Shown piece by piece: positions 34,274-42,488 of a stretch of DNA of 64,000 bases. The position numbers were made by a program, and so were the translations under genes. The notes beneath the pieces are model-generated. The model was not told where the DNA came from, did not search any database, and saw nothing but the letters and a program-made list of their open reading frames with translations. Numbering within the stretch: position 1 is the stretch's first letter; every line of letters starts with the position of its first letter. Where the stretch lies: assembly GCF_019704555.1 (NCBI RefSeq), contig NZ_AP024745.1, forward strand, positions 8,874,501 through 8,938,500, read 5' to 3'. The DNA is from Actinoplanes sp. L3-i22 (lineage in GTDB: Bacteria > Actinomycetota > Actinomycetes > Mycobacteriales > Micromonosporaceae).

Positions 34274-35134
34274 ATGCGAAAGCGCCTCGCCGCTGCCATG
34301 ATCGCTATTCTTCCCGCTGCCGGAATGGTCGCGGCCTGCGCGCACACGGAAAGCAGTGGATCGAATACCGGGGCGACGCCGAATCCGGCCGGGACGGCCG
34401 AGATCCGCAGCAGCGCATCGGCCGAAGTGGACAACGTGCTGTTCAGCGCGCCGGCGCCGGTGGCCGCGACGGTGCGCTGCACGAGCGGGAGCTGGCTCTA
34501 CGTGACGACGACCGGGGTGCCCTATCCGTCGACGTCGGGATATGTGCGATCCGGGGCGGTGGCGCAGGCCGGGTCGGCGCCGGCCTGTGATCCGGCGATT
34601 CTGGCCCGATATCCGCAGCTGCCGGGCAGCCTCACGCTGCGGCCGGGCGCGGCTCGGGAAAATGAATTCTGGTACGCGGTGCAGCTGCGCGATTTCCCGC
34701 CCGGCACCAGCTATACCGTGGCGTGTTACGAGGACGACAACGCATTCGGGACATTCACCGCGCGGACCGACACCGGCGGGAACGCATTCCGGGACGACGG
34801 TTGTCGCTCGCTCGGCGGGACGCGGCACTGGGTGCGGATCGGGCCGTACCGGTCGGCGGTCGTCGAGTGGCCGGCCGCCACGCCCGGCACCTCGAAGGCC
34901 GGCCGGCCGCCGAGCCGGAAGCCGCAGAGCCGGGCGACCACTCCGGCGCTGCCGCCGTTCCGGCCGCCGACGACCGGGAAGCCGATCATCCCGACCGGGC
35001 CGGTCACGCCGCCACCGCCGATCAGTGACGACGATCCGGCCGACGAGCAGCAGCACGGCCAGGACCGGCAGCAGCAGCCGGCGACGGTTGAGCACGGCCG
35101 GGGCGCGGGCGCCGACCACACCGGCGGCCGGTGA
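34274..35134 (+). CDS. Secreted lipoprotein of unknown function
   Basis: 286 residues. Lipoprotein signal with lipobox MVAAC (cysteine ~22). A globular region (~50-200) holds five cysteines outside the lipobox and ends in HWVRIGPYRSAVVEW. The tail beyond ~205 is Pro/Ser/Gln-rich and hydrophilic, with no anchor. GAGG lies ~9 bases before ATG 34274. No family recognised. Confidence 0.65.
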   Translation: MRKRLAAAMIAILPAAGMVAACAHTESSGSNTGATPNPAGTAEIRSSASAEVDNVLFSAPAPVAATVRCTSGSWLYVTTTGVPYPSTSGYVRSGAVAQAGSAPACDPAILARYPQLPGSLTLRPGAARENEFWYAVQLRDFPPGTSYTVACYEDDNAFGTFTARTDTGGNAFRDDGCRSLGGTRHWVRIGPYRSAVVEWPAATPGTSKAGRPPSRKPQSRATTPALPPFRPPTTGKPIIPTGPVTPPPPISDDDPADEQQHGQDRQQQPATVEHGRGAGADHTGGR

Positions 35135-35150
35135 CGGGAAAGACGGGCAG

Positions 35151-35206
35151 CGGGCGGCGGGCGGCGGGCGGCGGGCGGCGGGCGGCGGGCGGCGGGCGGC
35201 GGGCGG
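35151..35206. repeat. Perfect 7-bp tandem repeat, eight units
   Basis: Eight exact copies of CGGGCGG (56 bases) between two lipoprotein genes. The G-runs on the plus strand could fold into a G-quadruplex, and the array is prone to slippage. Confidence 0.92.
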
Positions 35207-35247
35207 CGAAGGATGGCCGGTGACGGGAGCCGCCGGCAAAGGAAAGA

Positions 35248-35285
35248 CCGAAGCCCGTGACCGGCGGACCGGGCACGGGCTTCGG
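35248..35285 (-). terminator. Terminator of lipoprotein gene 35303-35806
   Basis: 12-bp perfect stem (35248-35259 with 35274-35285), 14-nt loop, about 18 bases past the minus-strand stop codon. Confidence 0.82.
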
Positions 35286-35302
35286 CGGGCGACGGGCCTG
35301 TC

Positions 35303-35806
35303 TCAGAGGTTGATCTTGACGCCGGCGGTCTTGCAGGCCGCGGCGAGCTCGGTGGCCGACTTCTCGAAGGCCGGGTCCTCCAGCGCGGTCATCGGGTCGG
35401 CCGCCGCGGCGGTCTTCGCCGCGATCCCGGCGAGCTCCTTCGCGTTGGTGGCGATCTCGCCGGCGCCGGAGCCGGCCGCGGCGGTCACGCCGGCCGCGAA
35501 CTCCTCGAGCATCTTCTTCGCCTCGGCCGGCGCGAAGTCGCCGTCCTTGGTGGCGGCGAGCAGCGAGGCCTTCATCGCCTCACCGGCCTTGCCGGTCTCC
35601 TCGCAGACCGTCTTGTCCGAGGCGCCACCGGCGGCGGCCGCGGTCGTGGCGGCGGCTGACGGGGCGGGCGGGGCCGACGCGGCGGTGGCGGCGACGGAGG
35701 CGGCCGACGTCGTGCCGGCCTCGGTCTTGTCGTCCTCCGAGCAGGCGGCCAGGCTCAGGACGGCGGCGGTGAACAGGACGGCGGAGGTAATCCGGGTGCG
35801 CATCAC
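35303..35806 (-). CDS. Small secreted lipoprotein, helical
   Basis: 167 residues from GTG 35806 (ATG 35803 is the next codon). Lipobox SLAAC near residue 22, an Ala/Thr/Ser/Pro linker, then an alpha-helical domain with two cysteines (KTVCEE and AAACKT) likely bridged. The GTG lies exactly 7 bases after TACCGT in a promoter with 17-bp spacing and no ribosome site, so translation is probably leaderless. Divergent from the next lipoprotein gene. Function unknown. Confidence 0.68.
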   Translation of the reverse strand: MMRTRITSAVLFTAAVLSLAACSEDDKTEAGTTSAASVAATAASAPPAPSAAATTAAAAGGASDKTVCEETGKAGEAMKASLLAATKDGDFAPAEAKKMLEEFAAGVTAAAGSGAGEIATNAKELAGIAAKTAAAADPMTALEDPAFEKSATELAAACKTAGVKINL

Positions 35807-35813
35807 GGCGCGT

Positions 35814-35842
35814 ACGGTAATCGACACTCCGTGCAAGATCAA
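35814..35842 (-). promoter_or_regulatory. Promoter of lipoprotein gene 35303-35806
   Basis: On the minus strand TTGATC (35837-35842), 17 bases, TACCGT (35814-35819), then 7 bases to GTG 35806. Confidence 0.65.
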
Positions 35843-35858
35843 CTTTGTTTACCTCACA

Positions 35859-35887
35859 TCGACCCCGCTGACCTGGGAACCTATACT
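35859..35887 (+). promoter_or_regulatory. Promoter of lipoprotein gene 35897-36499
   Basis: TCGACC (35859-35864), 17 bases, TATACT (35882-35887), then 9 bases to GTG 35897; the leader is at most ~3 nt. Confidence 0.65.
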
Positions 35888-35896
35888 CCCGTTCCT

Positions 35897-36499
35897 GTGA
35901 AGATCCTGTGCCGTACCACCTCCCTGGCCGCTCTCGCCGCACTCGCCCTGACCGGCTGCGACACCGACGACAAGCACACCCCGGACCCGGCGGCGCCGTC
36001 CGCACCGGCGGTCGCGGCGGCCGGGCCCCGGGTCGGCGCGACCGGCAGCGGCTGTGCACTGCCGGTCACCTTCGGCCTCGTCACGGACTGGAAGCCGAAG
36101 CAGGTCACCGTCACCGCGGGTGACCCACTGGCCGAGCTGGCGAAGAAAGGCCCGTTCACGATGGCCTGTGAGATCGACGCGAAGCCGGCCGGCAACCTCG
36201 GTTTCCTGCGGGTCTGGACCGGGGCGCCGGCCGGCCTCCGGCCCAGCCTGGAAGCGTTCATCGGCACGAAGGCCGAGCAATCCGAATTCACCGAACTGCG
36301 GGTCGGCGACCAGCCCGCGCTCGAGGTCGACTACCGGCAGAAGAGCGAGCTCGACGATTCCCTGGAGCCGGAGCGCGCGTTCGTCGTCGACACCGGCAAG
36401 GGTCTGGTCCTGATCTCCTTGGACAGTTTCGACGGCGACGAGCACCAGGCGATGCTGCCCGCCTACGAGCTGGCCCGGACCAGTCTCGCCATCGCCTAG
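35897..36499 (+). CDS. Secreted lipoprotein of unknown function
   Basis: 200 residues. Signal with lipobox LTGC (cysteine ~21) and an acidic start to the mature protein (DTDDK). The domain that follows alternates strands and helices (FTMACEIDAKPAGNLGFLRVW, ELRVGDQPALEVDYRQ, RAFVVDTGKGLVLISLDSFD), resembling the small DUF3558-like actinobacterial lipoproteins; this is a weak impression. Its TAG stop shares CTAG (36496-36499) with the stop of the convergent protease gene. Confidence 0.65.
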   Translation: MKILCRTTSLAALAALALTGCDTDDKHTPDPAAPSAPAVAAAGPRVGATGSGCALPVTFGLVTDWKPKQVTVTAGDPLAELAKKGPFTMACEIDAKPAGNLGFLRVWTGAPAGLRPSLEAFIGTKAEQSEFTELRVGDQPALEVDYRQKSELDDSLEPERAFVVDTGKGLVLISLDSFDGDEHQAMLPAYELARTSLAIA

Positions 36500-39198
36500 C
36501 GGAAATCGTCATGGGTCACGTATTGACCCGTGTGCGGGGTGGTCGTGGTGCGATTCGGGCCGGTCTCCCACTCCACCGAGCCGTCCGGATTCCGGATCAG
36601 GTATTTGAACTCGACCGCGGTGTCCGGGGGCAGGCTCGCGCTCCCGGACCAGGTCGGATAGCCGTCCGCGGTGAGCGGGAGCGCCTTCGCCGGGTCCCAT
36701 CCGCCCAGCTCGGCGACGTTGCCGGCGACGTAGACCTGCTGGCCCCAGACGGTTTCCCGGTGCACGTTGAAAACCGCGGCGATCCGGTTCGGCGTCCCCG
36801 GGTGAAAGGTCAGACCCAGGCCTTCGGCCAGAGACGATTGAGCGTACGAGTAAGCCAGCCCCACCGTTCCGTCCGCGTTCTCGATCCCGATCGTCGCGCT
36901 GTTCCCGCCCGTCCGTTCCCCGTGGAGATCCCGGTACCGATACGTCACCCGCCCGTCCCGGTGCAGGATCGCGCTGATCGACAGGCGCTGCGTCTCGTCG
37001 CCGAAGAATCGCACGCCACGCCATTCCACGACGAACGTGTCCGCGTCCGCCGCGGTGTAGACGCCCGCCGCGTCGTCCACGTAGAGGTCGTCCCAGAACG
37101 GGTAGAGCGCGTCATTCGGGATCGCCGCGTCCGGCAGGGCGGTGTTGCCGTAGGCGTAGGTCTCCTGGGCGAAGCCGATCACCCCGTTCGTGCTCACCCA
37201 GGCATGATCGTGAACGGTCCCGTAGAACGGCATCGCGAACGGCAGGGTCACCTCCGCCGCACCGTCGTCGCCGCTGAGGTCCAGCCGCGTGACACCGGCC
37301 CGGTACGGCTCCTCGGCGGGCGTGCAGCCGTACCCCCAAGCGTCTCTGGTCGAAGCCAGGGCGAAGTCGGCCGTGAGGTCCCCGCTGACCGTGATTGATC
37401 GGCTCGCGGCGGCGGCGCAGCCGCCCAGCGGCGCGACCGTGAGCTGGTAGTCGCCGTGCGGCGCGGCCAGCCGGAAGACGCCGCCGGCATCAGTGGTGAC
37501 CGCGACCGGTGTGCCCGCGAGGGCGACCGACGCACCCGGCGCGGGCACCCCGCCGATGCGGACCGTCCCGCTCACGATCCCGGCCGCGCTCGCCGTCAAC
37601 GGCACGTCCGCCGACACGGTCGCGTCGGCGGCCACGGTGACGCCGGCCCGGTGGGTGTCATAGCCGAAAGCGGTCACGCGCAGCTCGTAGGAGCCGGCCG
37701 GGAGACGGCCGAACCGGTAGCCGCCGTCGGCGGAGCTGGTGGCCGTGCGTGACGCCGGTCCGGTCACCGTGATCGTCGCGCCGCCGACCGGCCCGCCGGT
37801 CCCGGTCACCGTGCCGGCCAGCGTCCCGGTCGCGGTGGTCGCCAGGCTGACCGCGGCCCACGCGTCGAGCCGCCCCTCGCCGAACACGTTGTTGTCCGCG
37901 GCCGTCCCGCCGCACGACGTGTCGGCGGCGTCGGCCGCGGTCACGTCGAGGATCTCCCGGGTCGCGGCCACGTCCCGGCGCAGCGCCGGCGCGGCCGCCC
38001 AGATCAGCGCCACCGTCGCGGCGGTGTGCGGGGAGGCCATCGAGGTGCCGCTGTACGACGCGTATCCGCCGGTCGGCACGCTGGAGCGGACGTCGACCCC
38101 GGGCGCGGCCAGGTCGGGTTTGGTCCCGCCGTCCTGCCCGGTGCCGCGGCTGGAGAACGGGGCGATCGCGTCGTTCACGTCGAACGCGCCGGACGAGTAG
38201 ACGCCGGTGTACGACCCGGGCGTGGTCGCGGTGGCGCAGCCCGGCCCGGAGTTGCCGTTGGCGAACGCGGTGAAGATGCCGGCCGCGGTCCACGCCCGGA
38301 CCACGTCGGAGTACCACGGGTCGAACCCGGACGCGCCGCCCCACGAGTTGTTCACGATGTCCGGCGCCAGGTCGGGTCGCGGGTTCGCGCCGCTCAGGTC
38401 GGTCGGCGCGACGATCCACTGGCCGGCGGCGAGCAGCGCGGACGCCGAGCAGGACATCGACTCGCAGCCCTTCGCGGCGATCCAGGTCGCGCCCGGGGCG
38501 ACGCCGATGCCGTCCGCGCCGACCATCGTGCCCATGGTGTGCGTGCCGTGCCCGGCGTTGTCGCACGGGGCGTCGCCGGGGCAGGTGTGGGTGGGGTCGT
38601 ACCAGTTGTAGTCGTGCCGGTAGGTGCCGTCGGGCTGCCGGCCGCGGTAGGCGCCGGCGAGCGCGGGGTGGTCGAACTGGACGCCGGTGTCCACGTTGGC
38701 GATCACCAGGCCCCGGCCGGTGTCGCCCCTCTCGGCCCAGACCCGGGGCGCGCCGATCCGGTCGATGTTCCACTCGTTGCCCTGCACCCCGGCCCGGGTC
38801 GTGCCGGCCAGCGGCGCGGGCAGGACGACCGGGGTGTCCGCGACGATCGCCTTGACGTCCGGGCGGGCGGCGATCCGCCGGCGGAGCTTCGCATCGCCGG
38901 TGACCTTGACGGTGTCGGCGATCCAGTACGTCTCGAAGGGCGCCCCGCGGTCGGTGAGCAACTCGCGCAGGCCGGCCTGGTGCGCCCGCGCGCCGGCCCG
39001 CGCGGCCTGGACGACGGCTCGCGCCCGGGCCGCCCTGGTCGGCGCGGCGCGGGCCGGGCCGAAGTCGGTTTTGTCCCGCATCAATACCCAGAAGGTTTCC
39101 GCGGGAGCGGTGCGGGCGGCGGCGGCGTTCGCGGGCCCGGCCCCGGCCACCGCGGCCAGAATGATCGCCACGGATATCCAGCGTCTTGTCGTCAGCAC
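36496..39198 (-). CDS. Secreted subtilase (S8) with carboxypeptidase-regulatory-like and CBM20 domains
   Basis: 900 residues. Signal peptide to ~25, an inhibitor-type propeptide, then an S8 catalytic domain: aspartate in ANVDTGVQFDHP, histidine in NAGHGTHTMGTM, oxyanion asparagine in FANGNSGPG and serine in GTSMASPHTAA. Two carboxypeptidase-regulatory-like beta domains follow (~455-600), then a propeller- or NIDO-like stretch, and the last ~100 residues are a CBM20 starch-binding domain (QQVYVAGNVAELGGWDP, VEFKYLIRNPDGSVEWE). CBM20 on a protease is unusual. GTG 39198 lies 8 bases after TAGCGT, so the message may be leaderless. It should cleave protein near starch-like material outside the cell. 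Confidence 0.9.
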   Translation of the reverse strand: MLTTRRWISVAIILAAVAGAGPANAAAARTAPAETFWVLMRDKTDFGPARAAPTRAARARAVVQAARAGARAHQAGLRELLTDRGAPFETYWIADTVKVTGDAKLRRRIAARPDVKAIVADTPVVLPAPLAGTTRAGVQGNEWNIDRIGAPRVWAERGDTGRGLVIANVDTGVQFDHPALAGAYRGRQPDGTYRHDYNWYDPTHTCPGDAPCDNAGHGTHTMGTMVGADGIGVAPGATWIAAKGCESMSCSASALLAAGQWIVAPTDLSGANPRPDLAPDIVNNSWGGASGFDPWYSDVVRAWTAAGIFTAFANGNSGPGCATATTPGSYTGVYSSGAFDVNDAIAPFSSRGTGQDGGTKPDLAAPGVDVRSSVPTGGYASYSGTSMASPHTAATVALIWAAAPALRRDVAATREILDVTAADAADTSCGGTAADNNVFGEGRLDAWAAVSLATTATGTLAGTVTGTGGPVGGATITVTGPASRTATSSADGGYRFGRLPAGSYELRVTAFGYDTHRAGVTVAADATVSADVPLTASAAGIVSGTVRIGGVPAPGASVALAGTPVAVTTDAGGVFRLAAPHGDYQLTVAPLGGCAAAASRSITVSGDLTADFALASTRDAWGYGCTPAEEPYRAGVTRLDLSGDDGAAEVTLPFAMPFYGTVHDHAWVSTNGVIGFAQETYAYGNTALPDAAIPNDALYPFWDDLYVDDAAGVYTAADADTFVVEWRGVRFFGDETQRLSISAILHRDGRVTYRYRDLHGERTGGNSATIGIENADGTVGLAYSYAQSSLAEGLGLTFHPGTPNRIAAVFNVHRETVWGQQVYVAGNVAELGGWDPAKALPLTADGYPTWSGSASLPPDTAVEFKYLIRNPDGSVEWETGPNRTTTTPHTGQYVTHDDFR

Positions 39199-39206
39199 GA
39201 GCAGCG

Positions 39207-39254
39207 ACGCTATTTACGAGTCCCGATCGCTGCAAGTTCTTTCATCGTTTGCAG
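39207..39254 (-). promoter_or_regulatory. Protease promoter whose -35 is part of a TTGCAG operator
   Basis: On the minus strand TTGCAG (39230-39235) and TAGCGT (39207-39212) are 17 bases apart. The -35 is also one arm of a CTGCAA-N13-TTGCAG inverted repeat (39230-39254). Confidence 0.55.
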
Positions 39255-39292
39255 CGTGTTTCAGCAATCCGACGACCCGGTGAACCCGCAGC

Positions 39293-39322
39293 GTGGGGCG
39301 GTTGATCGAACAACCGCCCCAC
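39293..39322 (-). terminator. Terminator of the FemAB-like gene 39376-40404
   Basis: 12-bp perfect stem (39293-39304 with 39311-39322) and 6-nt loop, ~54 bases past the stop on the minus strand. Confidence 0.88.
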
Positions 39323-39375
39323 AGATGGCGAAAATCAATCCGGCCTCGATGACACTATTGTTTCAACGTCTTTCA

Positions 39376-40404
39376 TCACCTTGTCATCGCGGCCGGATCG
39401 TTGAACCGGGTCAGCCGGGCGGCGGTCCGCTGCTTGAGGGCGTAGGCCTGCTTGGCGGTGTCGCGGAGCTTGGCGACCAGGGGCGAGCGGGACTGGCGGG
39501 CCCACGGGACGGCGACCTCGGTGGTGCCGTACTTCGCCTTGTACGCGTTGCCGCCGACGAAGTCGAACTCGGTGACGCCGCGCGCCTTGGCCAGCCGCAG
39601 CGCGTGCCAGATCAGCGCCTCGTTGGGGCGCAGGTGCTGATGCTCGCGGTAGCTGGCGCCGCCCCAGAAGTACATCGTGCGGTGGTACCACGGCAGCACC
39701 GCGGTGGCGATGCACCGGCCGTCGGCGTCCCGCGCGCGCAGCAGGCTGATCCGGCCGGCCGGAGCGAGATGTCGGATCAACGACTTCACCCGTTCCACGG
39801 AATAGGTCGGCACCAGATTCTGTTTCGCGAAAACGTCGCGCAATTGATCGTAGAATTCGTCGGCGAATAACGGATCGGCGTCCGCCTCTTCGATGATCAC
39901 CCCCGACTTGGCGGCCTTGCGGATATTGCGGCGGCAGGCGCTGGCCATCGCGCCGAAGAGGGCGTCCTCGTCCGGGCCCAGGTCGATCACCGCGGTGGGC
40001 GCGGCGTCCCAGCGCAGGCCCAGACCGGACAGGTCGGCCTCGGTCGCGCCCCGGTCGCGCACCTCGAGGTGGGCGCAGCCGAGATCGTCGAACGCGAACC
40101 GGGTCAGCGCCCGCAGCGCGTCCCTCCGGGACACCCCCGGCTGCAGGTTGAAGCCCAGGTAGGAGGTGGTCCAGCCGGCCATCGGGCTGCCCAGGATGCG
40201 CAGGCCGTACCGCCGGGTGAGCAGACCGGTGAAGTGGCCCACCGTAGTGCCGCCCTCGCTGACCGTGGCGAGCAGGGGTTCGGCGCGCTGGCACTCGGCC
40301 ACGAACGCCAGCCATTCGGGAGTGTGGAAGATGAGGCGGTCCTGGTAGGTGGCGCGGTCGGCGTGGAGGGCGGGCGCCGGCTCCACCCGCTGCAGTCGAA
40401 GCAT
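39376..40404 (-). CDS. FemAB/BioF2-like GNAT acyltransferase
   Basis: 342 residues from ATG 40404; an upstream ATG at 40500 would add 32 poorly conserved residues. Two GNAT-like lobes: the motif SACRRNIRKAAKSGV in the middle and ISLLRARDADGRCIATAVLPWY...FWGGASYREHQHLRPNEALIWHAL in the second lobe are the hallmarks of FemAB/Acetyltransf_6 proteins. These attach an aminoacyl or acyl group to peptidoglycan precursors or polysaccharide. It is divergent from the exopolysaccharide operon, with two more homologues inside that operon, so glycan decoration is likely. FDFVGGN near the end suits the active-site loop. Confidence 0.8.
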   Translation of the reverse strand: MLRLQRVEPAPALHADRATYQDRLIFHTPEWLAFVAECQRAEPLLATVSEGGTTVGHFTGLLTRRYGLRILGSPMAGWTTSYLGFNLQPGVSRRDALRALTRFAFDDLGCAHLEVRDRGATEADLSGLGLRWDAAPTAVIDLGPDEDALFGAMASACRRNIRKAAKSGVIIEEADADPLFADEFYDQLRDVFAKQNLVPTYSVERVKSLIRHLAPAGRISLLRARDADGRCIATAVLPWYHRTMYFWGGASYREHQHLRPNEALIWHALRLAKARGVTEFDFVGGNAYKAKYGTTEVAVPWARQSRSPLVAKLRDTAKQAYALKQRTAARLTRFNDPAAMTR

Positions 40405-40570
40405 CCGTTCGGCCCCGATCGAATTAGGCGTTGAAGGCGGATGATGCCCCGACGAACGGCCATTCCGCAAGGCCCGGAAGGACCATTCGATAATTGACAT
40501 GAATCATCTTCGTGTTCAGCGTGACAATTGCTACTGCCGCCCGCCGCTATCCATTTGCCAAGGTAATGAC

Positions 40571-41341
40571 ATGGAGACGCCGACGGCCATCAAGCGACGT
40601 CTGAACGAACTGGGCCTGCGCCGCCGCCTGCGGGCCCGGCCCCGGGCGCAGGGCCGGGTGCTGGCGCCGGCCGGGCTGTTCCGCCGCCTGCCCAGCGCGC
40701 CCGGGCTGTACTTCCCCTTCTACCACGACGTGCTGCCCGAGTACGCCGGCGATCTGCGGCACCACCTGCGCACGCTGCGCCGGGTCGGCCCGATGGTCAG
40801 CTGGGACGACGCGCTCGCGGTGCTGGCCGGGAAGCAGCCGCTGACCGGGCCGGTGTTCTGCCTCTCCTTCGACGACGCCCACCTGAGCTGGCGCGACGTG
40901 GTCGTCCCGGTGCTGCGCGAGCTCGCCGTGCCGGCCACGTTCTTCCTGACCACCGGCATGGTCGGCCGGCCCGGCAACCTGACCTGGAACGACTGCCGGG
41001 AGATCCGGGACGCCGGGTTCGCGTTCGGGTCGCACTCGGTCAGCCACCCGCGGCTGGCCGATCAGGGTGACGCCGACGCGCGGCGGGAGATCGTGGACTC
41101 GAAACGGGAGATCGAGGACGAGCTCGGGGCCGAGGTGCGGGACTTCGCCGCGCCGTACGGATATCCGAACGTCGACTTCACCGAACGGGACGTGCTCGCC
41201 GCGATGGAGTCGGGGTACCGCAGCTTCGCCACCACGCTGCGCCCGGCCATGCACGCCGGCGACTCCCCGATGTGGATCTGCCGGCAGGGGTTGCACCCGG
41301 CCTGGCCGATCATGGCGGTACGGACCCGGGTCCATGACTGA
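40571..41341 (+). CDS. Polysaccharide deacetylase (NodB domain)
   Basis: 256 residues from ATG 40571 (AAGG eight bases upstream). CE4 family motifs: SFDDAH (catalytic and metal aspartates, ~104), SHSVSHPRL (metal histidines, ~162) and APYGYP (~205). No signal peptide, so it either acts in the cytoplasm on lipid-linked sugars or is exported by another route. It removes N- or O-acetyl groups from glycans. First gene of the plus-strand exopolysaccharide operon; overlaps the aminotransferase gene by 8 bases. Confidence 0.88.
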   Translation: METPTAIKRRLNELGLRRRLRARPRAQGRVLAPAGLFRRLPSAPGLYFPFYHDVLPEYAGDLRHHLRTLRRVGPMVSWDDALAVLAGKQPLTGPVFCLSFDDAHLSWRDVVVPVLRELAVPATFFLTTGMVGRPGNLTWNDCREIRDAGFAFGSHSVSHPRLADQGDADARREIVDSKREIEDELGAEVRDFAAPYGYPNVDFTERDVLAAMESGYRSFATTLRPAMHAGDSPMWICRQGLHPAWPIMAVRTRVHD

Positions 41342-42482
41342 GCCGGCCAAGCAGCAGCCCCGGATCTACCTCTCCCCGCCGGACGTCACCGACCTGGAAC
41401 GCAAGCTGCTGCTGGCGGCGTTCGACTCGAACTGGGTGGCGCCGGTCGGACCGGATCTCGACGCGTTCGAGGCCCGCTGCGCCGAGCTGACCGGGGTCCG
41501 GCACGCGGTCGCGCTGAGCAGCGGCACCGCGGCGCTGCACCTGGCCCTGATCGCGGCCGGGGTGCGGCGCGGCGACACCGTGCTGGTCCCGTCGTTCACG
41601 TTCGCCGCCACCGCCAACGCGGTGATGTACCTGGGCGCCCGCCCGGTCTTCCTGGACAGCACCCCGGAGAGCTGGAACGTCGACCCGCAGATCCTCGCCG
41701 ACGAGCTGCGCGGCCGGGCGGTCCGCGGCCAGCTGCCGCGCGCGGTGATCACGGTGGACATGTACGGGCAGTGCGCCGACTACGGGCCGATCGCGGACGC
41801 CTGCGACCGGTACGGGATCCCGCTGATCGAGGACGCCGCGGAGGCGCTCGGCGCCACCTACCGGGGCCGGCCGGCCGGGTCGTTCGGGCTGGCCGGGGTG
41901 CTCTCCTTCAACGGCAACAAGATCGCCACCACCGGGGGCGGCGGGGTGCTGGTGACCGACGACGGCTCGGTCGCCAAGCAGGTCCGGCACCTGGCCACCC
42001 AGGCCCGCGAGCCGGTGCCGCACTACGAGCACCGGACGATCGGCTACAACTACCGGCTCAGCAACCTGCTGGCCGCGGTCGGGCGGGGCCAGTTGCAGCG
42101 GCTGCCGCAGCTGATCGAGGCGCGACGGGTGACCGGCGAGCACTACCGGGCGGCGCTCGGTGACCTGCCCGGCGTGACCTTCCAGCCGGTGGCGTCCTAC
42201 GGCGTACCGAATCGGTGGTTGACCTGTCTTCTCCTGGAATCCGGACTACGGGACCGGATCATCCACGAGCTCGAGAAGGTGAACATCGAGGCCCGGCCGA
42301 CCTGGAAGCCGATGCACCTGCAGCCGGCCTATCAGGACTGCGTGATGCGCGGCGGCGCGGTCAGCGCCGACCTGTTCCACCGCGGGCTGTGCCTGCCCAG
42401 CGGTTCCGCCCTCACCGGGCACGACCGGGAACGCGTCGTGGCCGCCGTCCGCTCGGTTGCCGCCGGGCGAGAGAAGGGGTGA
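41334..42482 (+). CDS. DegT/DnrJ/EryC1 sugar aminotransferase
   Basis: 382 residues. PLP-dependent fold type I: SSGTAALHLAL (cofactor phosphate), VLVPSFTFAATANAV, IEDAAEALGATY (aspartate to the pyridine) and the catalytic lysine in FNGNKIATTGGGG. Members transaminate nucleotide-linked keto sugars to amino sugars. The likely product is a UDP- or dTDP-amino sugar used by the adjacent glycosyltransferase and perhaps acylated by the FemAB-like enzymes. Confidence 0.92.
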   Translation: MTEPAKQQPRIYLSPPDVTDLERKLLLAAFDSNWVAPVGPDLDAFEARCAELTGVRHAVALSSGTAALHLALIAAGVRRGDTVLVPSFTFAATANAVMYLGARPVFLDSTPESWNVDPQILADELRGRAVRGQLPRAVITVDMYGQCADYGPIADACDRYGIPLIEDAAEALGATYRGRPAGSFGLAGVLSFNGNKIATTGGGGVLVTDDGSVAKQVRHLATQAREPVPHYEHRTIGYNYRLSNLLAAVGRGQLQRLPQLIEARRVTGEHYRAALGDLPGVTFQPVASYGVPNRWLTCLLLESGLRDRIIHELEKVNIEARPTWKPMHLQPAYQDCVMRGGAVSADLFHRGLCLPSGSALTGHDRERVVAAVRSVAAGREKG

Positions 42483-42488
42483 CGGCGG

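Noticed and set aside
40499..40500. Divergent starts overlapping at 40499/40500
   Set aside because: Both upstream-most starts lack ribosome sites; internal ATGs at 40571 (AAGG, good spacing) and 40404 fit protein families better.
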